Assembly (NCBI GenBank): GCA_023227825.1
Contig: JALOCJ010000020.1
Coordinates: 1 to 5,215 of the forward strand
DNA length: 5,215 bases
Origin: Candidatus Cloacimonas sp.
Lineage (GTDB): Bacteria > Cloacimonadota > Cloacimonadia > Cloacimonadales > Cloacimonadaceae
Direction: 5' to 3'
The translations under genes and the position numbers were made by a program. The notes under the pieces are model-generated. The model did no database searches. It was not told the DNA's origin and saw nothing but the letters and a program-made list of their open reading frames with translations. This document shows positions 1-5,095 of the stretch, in pieces (the stretch's first letter is position 1; each line of letters opens with the position of its first letter).

Positions 1-47
1 TTTGGAAAAATAAGAGAGAGGCTTTGAATTAGCAATTTTATTAGATT

Positions 48-119
48 GCCGGTGTAGCTCAATGGTAGAGCAGCTGAATTGTTTTCAGCAGATGGAGCGT
101 TCAATTCCTCCCGCCGGCT
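48..119 (+). tRNA. tRNA-Thr (anticodon TGT)-like, possibly decayed
   Basis: The cloverleaf can be drawn by hand. The 7-bp acceptor stem is GCCGGTG (48-54) with CGCCGGC (112-118), containing one T-G pair. The D stem is GCTC (57-60) with GAGC (68-71). The anticodon stem is GCTGA (73-77) with TCAGC (85-89), and the loop 78-84 places TGT at 80-82, which reads ACA (Thr). The T loop TTCAATT is at 100-106 and the discriminator base is T119; CCA is not encoded. Three things are odd. Position 37 (base 83) is T, where tRNAs reading ANN codons normally carry a modifiable A. Bases 32 and 38 (A78, T84) can pair and shrink the loop. The T stem closes only if C98 is bulged out (GGAG 94-97 with CTCC 108-111, plus G99-C107). 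The gene may be a decayed duplicate; the overall tRNA fold is clear, but function is doubtful. Confidence 0.66.
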
Positions 120-120
120 T

Positions 121-357
121 CTTATTCTTTCGGTCTATGAGTTTTGATAGGCCTTATGAAGAAAGTAATTTGCAAATATTAGCCGAGATAATAAAAGAAT
201 AGACTGCTAATTGAAGGAAATAGGTTAAGGTCCGGCAAATAATTAAATAAACTAATTCAGATTGCAAGATGACCAGACTCAGAGGAAATCTTGACACTTC
301 TCCCATAAAGTTGAGGTTTAAGATGAGTCTTTATAACTTAAAAAAAGGTAGGGAATA
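121..357. other. Intergenic region upstream of the AsnB-like gene
   Basis: No supportable gene lies here. A 21-codon frame from ATG 137 has no ribosome site. A perfect -35 hexamer TTGACA occurs at 291-296, but the nearest good -10 (TAAGAT, 319-324) is 22 bases away, so no promoter is called. The only clear signal is the ribosome site GGTAGGGA at 347-354, just before ATG 358, which supports that start. Confidence 0.5.
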
Positions 358-2196
358 ATGGAAGGCATAACTGGAATAATTGGGCCAGACAAAGAAAAGA
401 AGGCTTCATTTTTGCTGGATAAAATGGTCAGCCCAATGTTCTTAGAAGAGTTTTATGCTTCTGATACTATTTATGATGAAAACTTGGGTCTGGCAGCAGG
501 CTGGGTCTTTATGAAAGATTCCGGCGAAGCCCCTATGCCCATTTGGAATGAGAGCAAAGAAATATTCATAATTTTAGCGGGCCAAATATATTTTCAGCCA
601 GAGACTGTTGAATGGTTGGAAAAGAGGGGGCATGCTTTTACCAGAGATGGTTATAATTATTTAGTTCACCTTTATGAAGAGAAAGGCAAAGCATTTGTCG
701 AGGAGATAAATGGACAATTTGCTGGTTTATTGGTTGATCGAAGAGAAAATATAATCTGTATATTCAATGATCGTTATGGCTTTGGACGAATTTATTACAA
801 AAAGGTTGGCGATCAACTTTTCTTTTCAACTGAAGCTAAATCATTATTAAAAGTATTTCCTGATACTCGGGAATTAGATCCTGTTGCTCTTTCTGAATTA
901 TTAACTTGTGGTTGTACCCTCAGAAACCACTGTTTATTCAGGAATATTTCAATTCTGTCTCCAGGAAGTTTGTGGATATTTGAGCGAAATTCTAATAATA
1001 AGAAATCTCGTTATCTATCTGAAGGTCTTGTTCGGGAAGATGAATCGATTGATAAAGAAGGTTATTATCAAAGAATAAAACTGACTTTCAAGAAAACGCT
1101 GCCACGATATTTTGAACCTAATAGAACCTTGGGTATGTCACTAACCGGAGGGAAGGATACAAGAATAATCTTAGCGTTTGCAGACTCATTTAAGCCCGAT
1201 CTGAAGTGTTATACGTTCGGGAGTATTTATGGGCAAAACAGGGATGAAAAAATAGGGGAAATAATTGCGAGAAGTTGTGGTCTTTCCTTTTCGGTAATTA
1301 AGGTTGGCAGTGAATTTTTCAGATTGTTTCCAACTTTGGCTAAAAAGGCTGTTTATATAAGTGATGGATTAATGGATGTTAGTGGTGCGGCGGGGCTTTA
1401 TGCTAATAAGATAGCAAGAGAAATATCGCCAATAAGAATAACTGGAAATTATGGGCAAGAGATATTCGAAGGCTATGTCGCTTTTAAACCAAACAGTATT
1501 GCTGAAAGATACGCCAATAAAGATTTTAAACCATTTTTAAAGGTAGCCAGCGATAATTATCAAGAGGAAAAGGCAAATTGTGATAAATTCACCTTTATTC
1601 TCTCTAAACAGTTTCCGTGGCATCACTACACGAGATACAAACTGGAAAGATCGCAAATGATCATTCGCTCACCATTTATTGATAATGACCTGGTCAATAC
1701 AGTTGCTAATGCACCTTCAGTAATAAGGGAAGCATTCCAGGATATTCGTGCTAGATTGTTTCAAGAAGGAGATTCGTTTCTTGCAAATACTGAGACCGAT
1801 ATGGGATATAAATATGGTGATTGTTCTTGGAAGCGAAAGTTATCTATGTCATTTCAAGAGTTTATGGCTAAAGCTGAATATGCTTATGACTATGGGATGC
1901 CTGGATGGATATCTCTAATAGATTATATGGTTAAGCCATTTCATTTAGAAAAAATGTTTCTTGGACGGCACAAATATTATCATTTCAGGGTTTGGTACAG
2001 AGATATCTTTGCCAATTTCATAAAAGAAATTCTTCTTGATAAGAAAACGCTAAGGCGAGAATTCGTTAATAAGACGGCAGTAGAAAAAATCGTCTTAGAT
2101 CACACCAAGGGAATCAACAATCATACACTGGAAATTCATCAGCTTTTGACCTTAGAGCTTACCTATCGCTTCTTAATAGAAGAAGTGCAACTATAG
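358..2196 (+). CDS. Asparagine synthase-superfamily protein without a glutaminase active site
   Basis: This 612-residue protein has the two-domain plan of glutamine-dependent asparagine synthetase (AsnB) at normal family length. Residues 1 to about 215 form an N-terminal-nucleophile glutaminase fold, recognisable from GQFAGLLVD (119-127) and NDRYGFGRIYY (137-147). The catalytic Cys2 is replaced by Glu (MEGI instead of MCGI), and the glutamine-binding NGEIYN motif reads AGQIYF (74-79). Glutamine hydrolysis is therefore unlikely. The C-terminal ATP-pyrophosphatase domain keeps the P-loop as TGGKDTR (263-269; usual SGGLDS), GNYGQEIFEGY (363-373; usual GEGADELFGGY) and SPFIDNDLV (438-446). It probably adenylates a carboxylate and transfers it to ammonia or an amine, as known for beta-lactam synthetase, a Cys-less AsnB relative. 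The substrate is unknown. The start is supported by GGTAGGGA at 347-354; the gene ends in tandem stops TAG TGA. No signal peptide is seen, so it is probably cytoplasmic. True asparagine synthetase is unlikely. Confidence 0.88.
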   Translation: MEGITGIIGPDKEKKASFLLDKMVSPMFLEEFYASDTIYDENLGLAAGWVFMKDSGEAPMPIWNESKEIFIILAGQIYFQPETVEWLEKRGHAFTRDGYNYLVHLYEEKGKAFVEEINGQFAGLLVDRRENIICIFNDRYGFGRIYYKKVGDQLFFSTEAKSLLKVFPDTRELDPVALSELLTCGCTLRNHCLFRNISILSPGSLWIFERNSNNKKSRYLSEGLVREDESIDKEGYYQRIKLTFKKTLPRYFEPNRTLGMSLTGGKDTRIILAFADSFKPDLKCYTFGSIYGQNRDEKIGEIIARSCGLSFSVIKVGSEFFRLFPTLAKKAVYISDGLMDVSGAAGLYANKIAREISPIRITGNYGQEIFEGYVAFKPNSIAERYANKDFKPFLKVASDNYQEEKANCDKFTFILSKQFPWHHYTRYKLERSQMIIRSPFIDNDLVNTVANAPSVIREAFQDIRARLFQEGDSFLANTETDMGYKYGDCSWKRKLSMSFQEFMAKAEYAYDYGMPGWISLIDYMVKPFHLEKMFLGRHKYYHFRVWYRDIFANFIKEILLDKKTLRREFVNKTAVEKIVLDHTKGINNHTLEIHQLLTLELTYRFLIEEVQL

Positions 2197-2280
2197 TGAA
2201 AACACTTTTAGTTCAATTTGGTTAAAAGACAGAAAAGGATTGTCGATGATCTTTAAATTAGGCAAGATATTATTAGTTTA
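2197..2280. other. Short gap between convergent genes
   Basis: The AsnB-like gene and the deacetylase gene meet tail to tail across 84 AT-rich bases. The only fold seen is CTTTTA (2205-2210) with TAAAAG (2223-2228) around a 12-base loop. It is too weak to call a terminator, so transcripts from the two sides may overlap. Confidence 0.4.
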
Positions 2281-3021
2281 TTAGGTTCGTGTTATTTCTT
2301 TAAAGTTACCAACCTTTGTCAGGTTTAGGAGCTTGAAATATTCATTGCTTTGAATATAAATAAACTCTCTATCTCTATTCGGGTGTACCATTATCTCGAC
2401 GTTTTTGATCCTAGAAAGAGTGATAAACTTCTGCAAGGTTTCCAACTCCATTAGCGCAGAAAGACTATAAAAATAGTCTGTCGAAATATATCTATAATTG
2501 ATAAAATGATCTAGTATCCTTCTGTATAAGATGTCCAATGGATCCTTTTCTCCCCAGTTGAACGTAAATGTTCTGCGGACCGGCACCTGGCGTGGCAATA
2601 AATTAGATAAAATAATATTAGAGCAAAGGTGCATATGATGATGTCCATTATAGAAATTGGGATTTTTCCCGTAAAGCCTGTAAAATTCCTCTTGTTGGGC
2701 TCTAAAAACGAAATAGAATGAATCCCTTAAAAAAGGATTATAGATGAGTTGGCCAAACTTTGACGAAAGAAGATATGACGAAATAGCATTCTGATGGGCT
2801 TTTAATTTGGAGCTTACGTTAGAGGCTGAAAAAGGAAGAGTAAAATTTAAATGGAGTCCAACCTCTAAGTTCAATTCAGCTGCACTTTCTGCTGCCCGCA
2901 TTGTATCTTTCATAAAGACCATTGCGCTTGCCGAGCTTATTCTTTGCATACTAAATGAAGACAGAATACGATCTGTAACTTGTTTATCCAATCCGAGATC
3001 GTCTGCCGTTATTATAAGCAT
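2281..3021 (-). CDS. YdjC/ChbG-family carbohydrate deacetylase
   Basis: This 246-residue protein belongs to the YdjC/ChbG/HpnK family, metal-dependent deacetylases acting on N-acetylated sugars or related substrates. Family motifs are visible in order: ITADDLGLD (4-12, metal Asp), VGLHLNFT (54-61, with His57), NGHHHMHL (125-132, His cluster) and EIMVHPN (209-215, His213). Length fits the family. One departure is Asn125, where relatives such as ChbG usually have Asp before the His cluster (DSHHHVH type). No signal peptide or membrane segment is seen, so a cytoplasmic nucleotide-sugar or lipid-linked sugar is a plausible target (inference). The start at 3021 is the first possible ATG after an in-frame stop; its ribosome site is weak, with only GAGATGAT at a long distance. 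The gene is divergent from the glycosyltransferase and convergent with the AsnB-like gene. The family is confident; the substrate is unknown. Confidence 0.88.
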   Translation of the reverse strand: MLIITADDLGLDKQVTDRILSSFSMQRISSASAMVFMKDTMRAAESAAELNLEVGLHLNFTLPFSASNVSSKLKAHQNAISSYLLSSKFGQLIYNPFLRDSFYFVFRAQQEEFYRLYGKNPNFYNGHHHMHLCSNIILSNLLPRQVPVRRTFTFNWGEKDPLDILYRRILDHFINYRYISTDYFYSLSALMELETLQKFITLSRIKNVEIMVHPNRDREFIYIQSNEYFKLLNLTKVGNFKEITRT

Positions 3022-3055
3022 GTTTGTTATATTAATATCATCTCAACTATCAACA

Positions 3056-3083
3056 ATTATATAAAAACCCGAAATTAGTTCAA
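3056..3083 (-). promoter_or_regulatory. Predicted promoter of the deacetylase gene
   Basis: On the minus strand, TTGAAC (3083-3078) lies 16 bases before a perfect TATAAT (3061-3056). A start near 3049 would leave an untranslated leader of about 27 bases before the ATG at 3021. The call rests on hexamer matches in an AT-rich gap. Confidence 0.5.
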
Positions 3084-3172
3084 ATAAATCAGAAGTGTAT
3101 ATTGATGATGTGGGCAGGGATCTGGTTTAAAAAATAAATGGATTTCTTTCTTAATTTATAAGGCTATATTCA

Positions 3173-3201
3173 TTGATATTATAAGTTAATCATATTAGAA
3201 T
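3173..3201 (+). promoter_or_regulatory. Predicted sigma70-type promoter of the glycosyltransferase gene
   Basis: TTGATA (3173-3178) and TAGAAT (3196-3201) each match the consensus at five of six positions and are separated by the optimal 17 bases. Transcription would start near 3208, just before the ribosome site AGGAAGGA (3215-3222). This is the best promoter seen in the window. Confidence 0.6.
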
Positions 3202-3214
3202 ATAAAATTGTATC

Positions 3215-3250
3215 AGGAAGGATTTAGTGTTTAGGCCATCTCTAAAATGA
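3215..3250 (+). promoter_or_regulatory. Ribosome site and 7-codon mini-frame coupled to the glycosyltransferase start
   Basis: The strong ribosome site AGGAAGGA (3215-3222) lies 24 bases before the glycosyltransferase ATG, too far to serve it directly. It is well placed for GTG 3227, which opens a 7-codon frame (VFRPSLK) ending at TGA 3248-3250. That stop overlaps the next start as ATGA (3247-3250), so ribosomes could terminate and restart on the main gene. The glycosyltransferase frame itself has a stop at 3232-3234, so it cannot begin further upstream with ATG, GTG or TTG. The mini-frame may be chance given its length. Confidence 0.4.
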
Positions 3251-4140
3251 ACCCTTATGTTTCTATTTGTATTTGTACTTTTCGGCGACCAGAAAAATTA
3301 AAGAATCTGCTTTTTTATTTAATAAACCAAATCGATGAGCAAATATATCCTGTGGAAATAATAATTGTGGACAACGACAATAACAAATCCGCTAAGCCTA
3401 TTGTAGACAAAATAAAGACTACAAGCCATATCAAGATAGACTATTATTGTGAGTTAATTCAGAACATTTCTCTGGCCAGAAACAAGGCTGCGTCTGTAGC
3501 TAAAGGTGAACTCATAATTTTTGTTGATGACGATGAATACCCCTCAAATAAATGGCTCAGTAATCTTCTTTTATTTTATAACAATAATATTTGTGATGGT
3601 GTATTTGGACCTGTGAAGCCAGCATTTGAGGTTCCTCCGCCAAGTTGGATCATAAAAAGCAAGATATTTGATAGGCAGGAACACCCATCGGGGTTTATTG
3701 CTCAGGTGGGGGACATGAGAACCGGTAATGTGTTACTCAAGAGGAATTTACTATTAGAAGATAGAAATGCTTTTGATCCAAAATATGGTTTAGTTGGCGG
3801 TGAAGATACCGACTTTTTTAAGAGAATGACTGAGCGCGGACATAAATTCTTGTGGTGCCAGGAGGCCACCGTCTTTGAAACAATTCCAAAAGAAAGACTA
3901 ACCATTGACTATCAGATTAAGAGAGCTTTAGGAAGAGGAAAATTTTGGTCAATGATGACCCCATTTGCTAGCTTTTCTAATTTGAGGTCATTGGCAGCTA
4001 TTATATTTTATTTTTGCATGTCTCCTTTTATCATGATGAGAGGCCTTTCTTCTTTTAATAGGTATCTTATCAAAGCCAGCGACCACTTAGGGAAGCTATT
4101 AGGCTACTTGAGAATTAATAGAATAGAACAATACAAATAA
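3247..4140 (+). CDS. Glycosyltransferase family 2, ExoM-like
   Basis: This 297-residue protein is an inverting GT-A enzyme that moves a sugar from a nucleotide donor to a growing glycan, probably on the cytoplasmic face of the membrane. The N-terminal strand VSICICTFRRP (5-15) and VDND (41-44) bind the nucleotide. QNISLARNKA (72-81) precedes the metal-binding DxD region FVDDDEYP (92-99). RTGNVLL (158-164) and GGEDTDFF (184-191) form the acceptor and catalytic-base region. Motif order and the GPVKP (121-125) and FDPKYGL (176-182) blocks resemble ExoM, a succinoglycan glucosyltransferase. A hydrophobic stretch at about 246-264 probably anchors it to the membrane. ATG 3247 is the first in-frame start after a stop and lacks a close ribosome site. 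Donor and acceptor sugars cannot be told. Its neighbours suggest an exopolysaccharide or O-antigen cluster. Confidence 0.9.
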   Translation: MNPYVSICICTFRRPEKLKNLLFYLINQIDEQIYPVEIIIVDNDNNKSAKPIVDKIKTTSHIKIDYYCELIQNISLARNKAASVAKGELIIFVDDDEYPSNKWLSNLLLFYNNNICDGVFGPVKPAFEVPPPSWIIKSKIFDRQEHPSGFIAQVGDMRTGNVLLKRNLLLEDRNAFDPKYGLVGGEDTDFFKRMTERGHKFLWCQEATVFETIPKERLTIDYQIKRALGRGKFWSMMTPFASFSNLRSLAAIIFYFCMSPFIMMRGLSSFNRYLIKASDHLGKLLGYLRINRIEQYK

Positions 4141-4171
4141 TAGCATTGTAGTAAAAGTTAGTGGTAGGAAT

Positions 4172-4219
4172 TGGAAAAGCGGTCCAACAATTGATAAATC
4201 AAGAAGCCGCCTTTTTCCA
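4172..4219 (+). terminator. Possible terminator after the glycosyltransferase gene
   Basis: GGAAAAGCGG (4173-4182) pairs with CCGC (4207-4210) and TTTTCC (4213-4218), leaving C4211 and T4212 bulged and a loop of about 24 bases; T4172-A4219 extends it. It lies 32 bases after the stop at 4140. The T run is part of the stem rather than after it, so it is not a textbook intrinsic terminator. Confidence 0.3.
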
Positions 4220-4329
4220 GTTGTGACTCCAAATTACTATAGAGGAATAGCCAGGTTAAAGGAAAGGCTGTAAGAGACAAAATTTAAAGAATGTCTAGCA
4301 ATTGAAGAGCCGAAAGGGAGAGAACTATA

Positions 4330-4410
4330 ATGGTCTATCATATTCAGACCAAAAGTGGTCGCAAAATAATGTGTGTTTCCTTAGAATATGATAGGAGGAA
4401 ACACAGATGA
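4330..4410 (+). CDS. Possible 26-residue leader peptide overlapping orfA
   Basis: ATG 4330 opens 26 codons ending at TGA 4408-4410, which overlaps the orfA start as ATGA (4407-4410). A good ribosome site, AGGGAGAG (4315-4322), lies 7 bases upstream. The peptide is basic (begins MVYHIQTKSG, ends DRRKHR) and has no recognisable domain. Its translation would pass through both hairpins before orfA and expose the orfA ribosome site. If the IS begins at 4331, the A of the start codon and the ribosome site come from flanking DNA, so the frame could be an accident of insertion. A frame this short is also fairly likely by chance. Confidence 0.35.
   Translation: MVYHIQTKSGRKIMCVSLEYDRRKHR
4331..4351 (+). 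promoter_or_regulatory. Stem-loop 1 before orfA
   Basis: TGGTCT (4331-4336) and AGACCA (4346-4351) form a perfect 6-bp stem around the 9-base loop ATCATATTC (4337-4345). The 3' arm can instead pair with TGGTC at 4356-4360 (GACCA, loop AAAG), so two exclusive folds exist. The loop is perfectly complementary to the loop of the next hairpin. Confidence 0.55.
4335..4394 (+). repeat. 11-bp inverted repeat joining the two hairpin loops
   Basis: CTATCATATTC (4335-4345) is the exact reverse complement of GAATATGATAG (4384-4394). Nine of these bases make up the whole loop of stem-loop 1, and their partners lie inside the loop of stem-loop 2. In RNA this permits a loop-loop kissing contact of up to 9 bp; in DNA it could be a pair of oppositely oriented protein-binding sites. 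Confidence 0.7.
4372..4405 (+). promoter_or_regulatory. Stem-loop 2 hiding the orfA ribosome site
   Basis: TGTGTTTCCT (4372-4381) and AGGAAACACA (4396-4405) form a perfect 10-bp stem with a 14-base loop (4382-4395). The orfA ribosome site AGGAGG (4393-4398) sits across the 3' side of the loop and the stem, 8 bases before ATG 4407. In transcripts entering from upstream the site would be largely closed. Such structures are known to protect transposase genes of several IS elements from read-through transcription. Confidence 0.65.
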
Positions 4411-4754
4411 AAAAACGGAAGACTTATGATGACCAGTTCAAAGCCAGGGTAGTGTTGGAGGCGGTCAAGGGAGAGAAGACCATTTCTGAGGTAGCAGCTC
4501 AGTTTGAGGTTCATCCTAACCAGATAATGAAGTGGAAGAAGCAGCTTTTAGAGAACGTAGGGGGTGTATTTTCAAGGAAGCAAGAGCCTGAGGTAGACGA
4601 GATGAAGGAGTTGATAGATAAGCTGTACAAGAAGATTGGGGAGCAGGACATAGAGCTTGAGTTTTTAAAAAAAAGTACAGGCAGCTTCAGAACCTGTAAA
4701 GAAGGATATGGTAGAGAGGGAGAACGAGGATTTGAGTATTCGGAGGCAGTGTGA
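4407..4754 (+). CDS. IS3-family transposase OrfA
   Basis: This is the DNA-binding first subunit of an IS3-type transposase. Residues 9-50 form the HTH_Tnp_1 domain (QFKARVVLEAV, then ISEVAAQFEVHPNQIMKWKKQ), which recognises the terminal repeats. Residues 63-89 form a heptad-rich helix (MKELIDKLYKKIGEQDIELEF) like the leucine zipper used for multimerisation. The start has AGGAGG (4393-4398) at ideal spacing. The tail after LKK (87-89) does not look like a family C-terminus. The A8 tract at 4667-4674 leaves the frame reading STGSFRTCKEG and on to 115 residues. With nine As it would read LKKKYRQLQNL and stop at 97 residues, the usual family length. OrfA is thus probably intact in its DNA-binding part but shifted at its end. 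Confidence 0.88.
   Translation: MKKRKTYDDQFKARVVLEAVKGEKTISEVAAQFEVHPNQIMKWKKQLLENVGGVFSRKQEPEVDEMKELIDKLYKKIGEQDIELEFLKKSTGSFRTCKEGYGREGERGFEYSEAV
4667..4674 (+). other. A8 tract at the OrfA-OrfB frameshift site
   Basis: IS3 elements usually fuse OrfA and OrfB by a -1 ribosomal shift on an A-rich slippery site. Here the tract has eight As, and orfB lies in the +1 frame relative to orfA; a -1 shift hits a stop at 4697-4699. Nine As would recreate A AAA AAG in the correct phase with orfB in the -1 frame. Seven As would fuse the two genes directly. One lost A, a sequencing error, or transcript slippage on the tract could explain this. Confidence 0.6.
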
Positions 4755-5094
4755 GCTTCTGGCTCTTAACCGTTCTTATCTTTACTACGAGCGGGTGGGG
4801 CTGTCGGCAGAGGATCAGAGGGTACTTCAGGAGATGGATAAGGTTTACCTGGATTTTCCAAGTTATGGCAGTCGGAGGATGAGTCGGGAGCTCAGACGTC
4901 GTGGATGTAGAGTTGGACGGCTCAGGGTGAGGAGTCTGATGAGGCTTCTGGGGGTAGAGGTGATTTATCCGAGGAAGAGATTGTGTATCCCAGCCAAGGA
5001 TCATCAGATTTATCCTTATCTACTCCGAGAGGTTGAGACAGATCGCCCAAATGTAGTCTGGGCAGCCGATATTACCTATATCAGGTTGAATTGA
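4708..5094 (+). CDS. IS3-family transposase OrfB, N-terminal part, broken by frameshift
   Basis: OrfB is the catalytic DDE subunit. The open frame gives 128 residues; a full OrfB is about 270-290. Residues 9-27 (LSIRRQCELLALNRSYLYY) are the typical OrfB opening. About 36-92 form the HTH_21 domain (PSYGSRRMSRELRRRG, then VRSLMRLLGVEVIYPRKRL). IYPYLLREVE and RPNVVWAADITYIRL (113-127) begin the integrase core, with Asp121 the first catalytic Asp. The frame then stops at 5092-5094 because TTGAA is duplicated at 5086-5095; the core continues in another frame. The frame is open upstream to 4669, consistent with production as an OrfA fusion. ATG 4708 has no close ribosome site apart from AAAGAAGG (4698-4705). 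This copy is very probably inactive. Confidence 0.85.
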   Translation: MVERENEDLSIRRQCELLALNRSYLYYERVGLSAEDQRVLQEMDKVYLDFPSYGSRRMSRELRRRGCRVGRLRVRSLMRLLGVEVIYPRKRLCIPAKDHQIYPYLLREVETDRPNVVWAADITYIRLN

Positions 5095-5095
5095 A
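5086..5095 (+). repeat. TTGAA tandem duplication in orfB
   Basis: TTGAA occurs twice in direct succession (5086-5090 and 5091-5095). Removing one copy joins the two orfB frames as YIRLKHGFVYLVAVMD, the expected conserved sequence, so the 5-bp duplication is the frameshift lesion. Confidence 0.85.

Noticed and set aside
1..27. Possible tail of an upstream gene (FGKIRERL then TGA)
   Set aside because: Eight codons are too few to tell from chance, and another frame also reaches a stop near 30.
137..202. 21-codon frame from ATG 137
   Set aside because: It has no ribosome site or recognisable motif; a frame this short in AT-rich DNA is expected by chance.
291..324. Promoter built on the perfect TTGACA at 291
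   Set aside because: The nearest good -10, TAAGAT at 319-324, gives a 22-base spacer, outside the working range; at 17 bases the hexamer AGGTTT does not match.
358..2196. Annotation as a true glutamine-hydrolysing asparagine synthetase
   Set aside because: Both the Cys2 nucleophile and the NGEIYN glutamine-binding motif are absent.
2205..2228. CTTTTA/TAAAAG hairpin as a bidirectional terminator
   Set aside because: It is a six-pair stem with one GC pair and a 12-base loop, and no T run follows it.
2807..3064. 85-codon open frame on the plus strand
   Set aside because: It lies opposite the deacetylase, whose family motifs are clear, and shows no domain of its own.
3702..3905. 67-codon open frame on the minus strand
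   Set aside because: It is opposite conserved glycosyltransferase motifs and has no recognisable content.
4687..5004. 105-codon open frame on the minus strand
   Set aside because: It is antisense to the transposase OrfB coding region and is low-complexity (rich in Pro, Thr and His).
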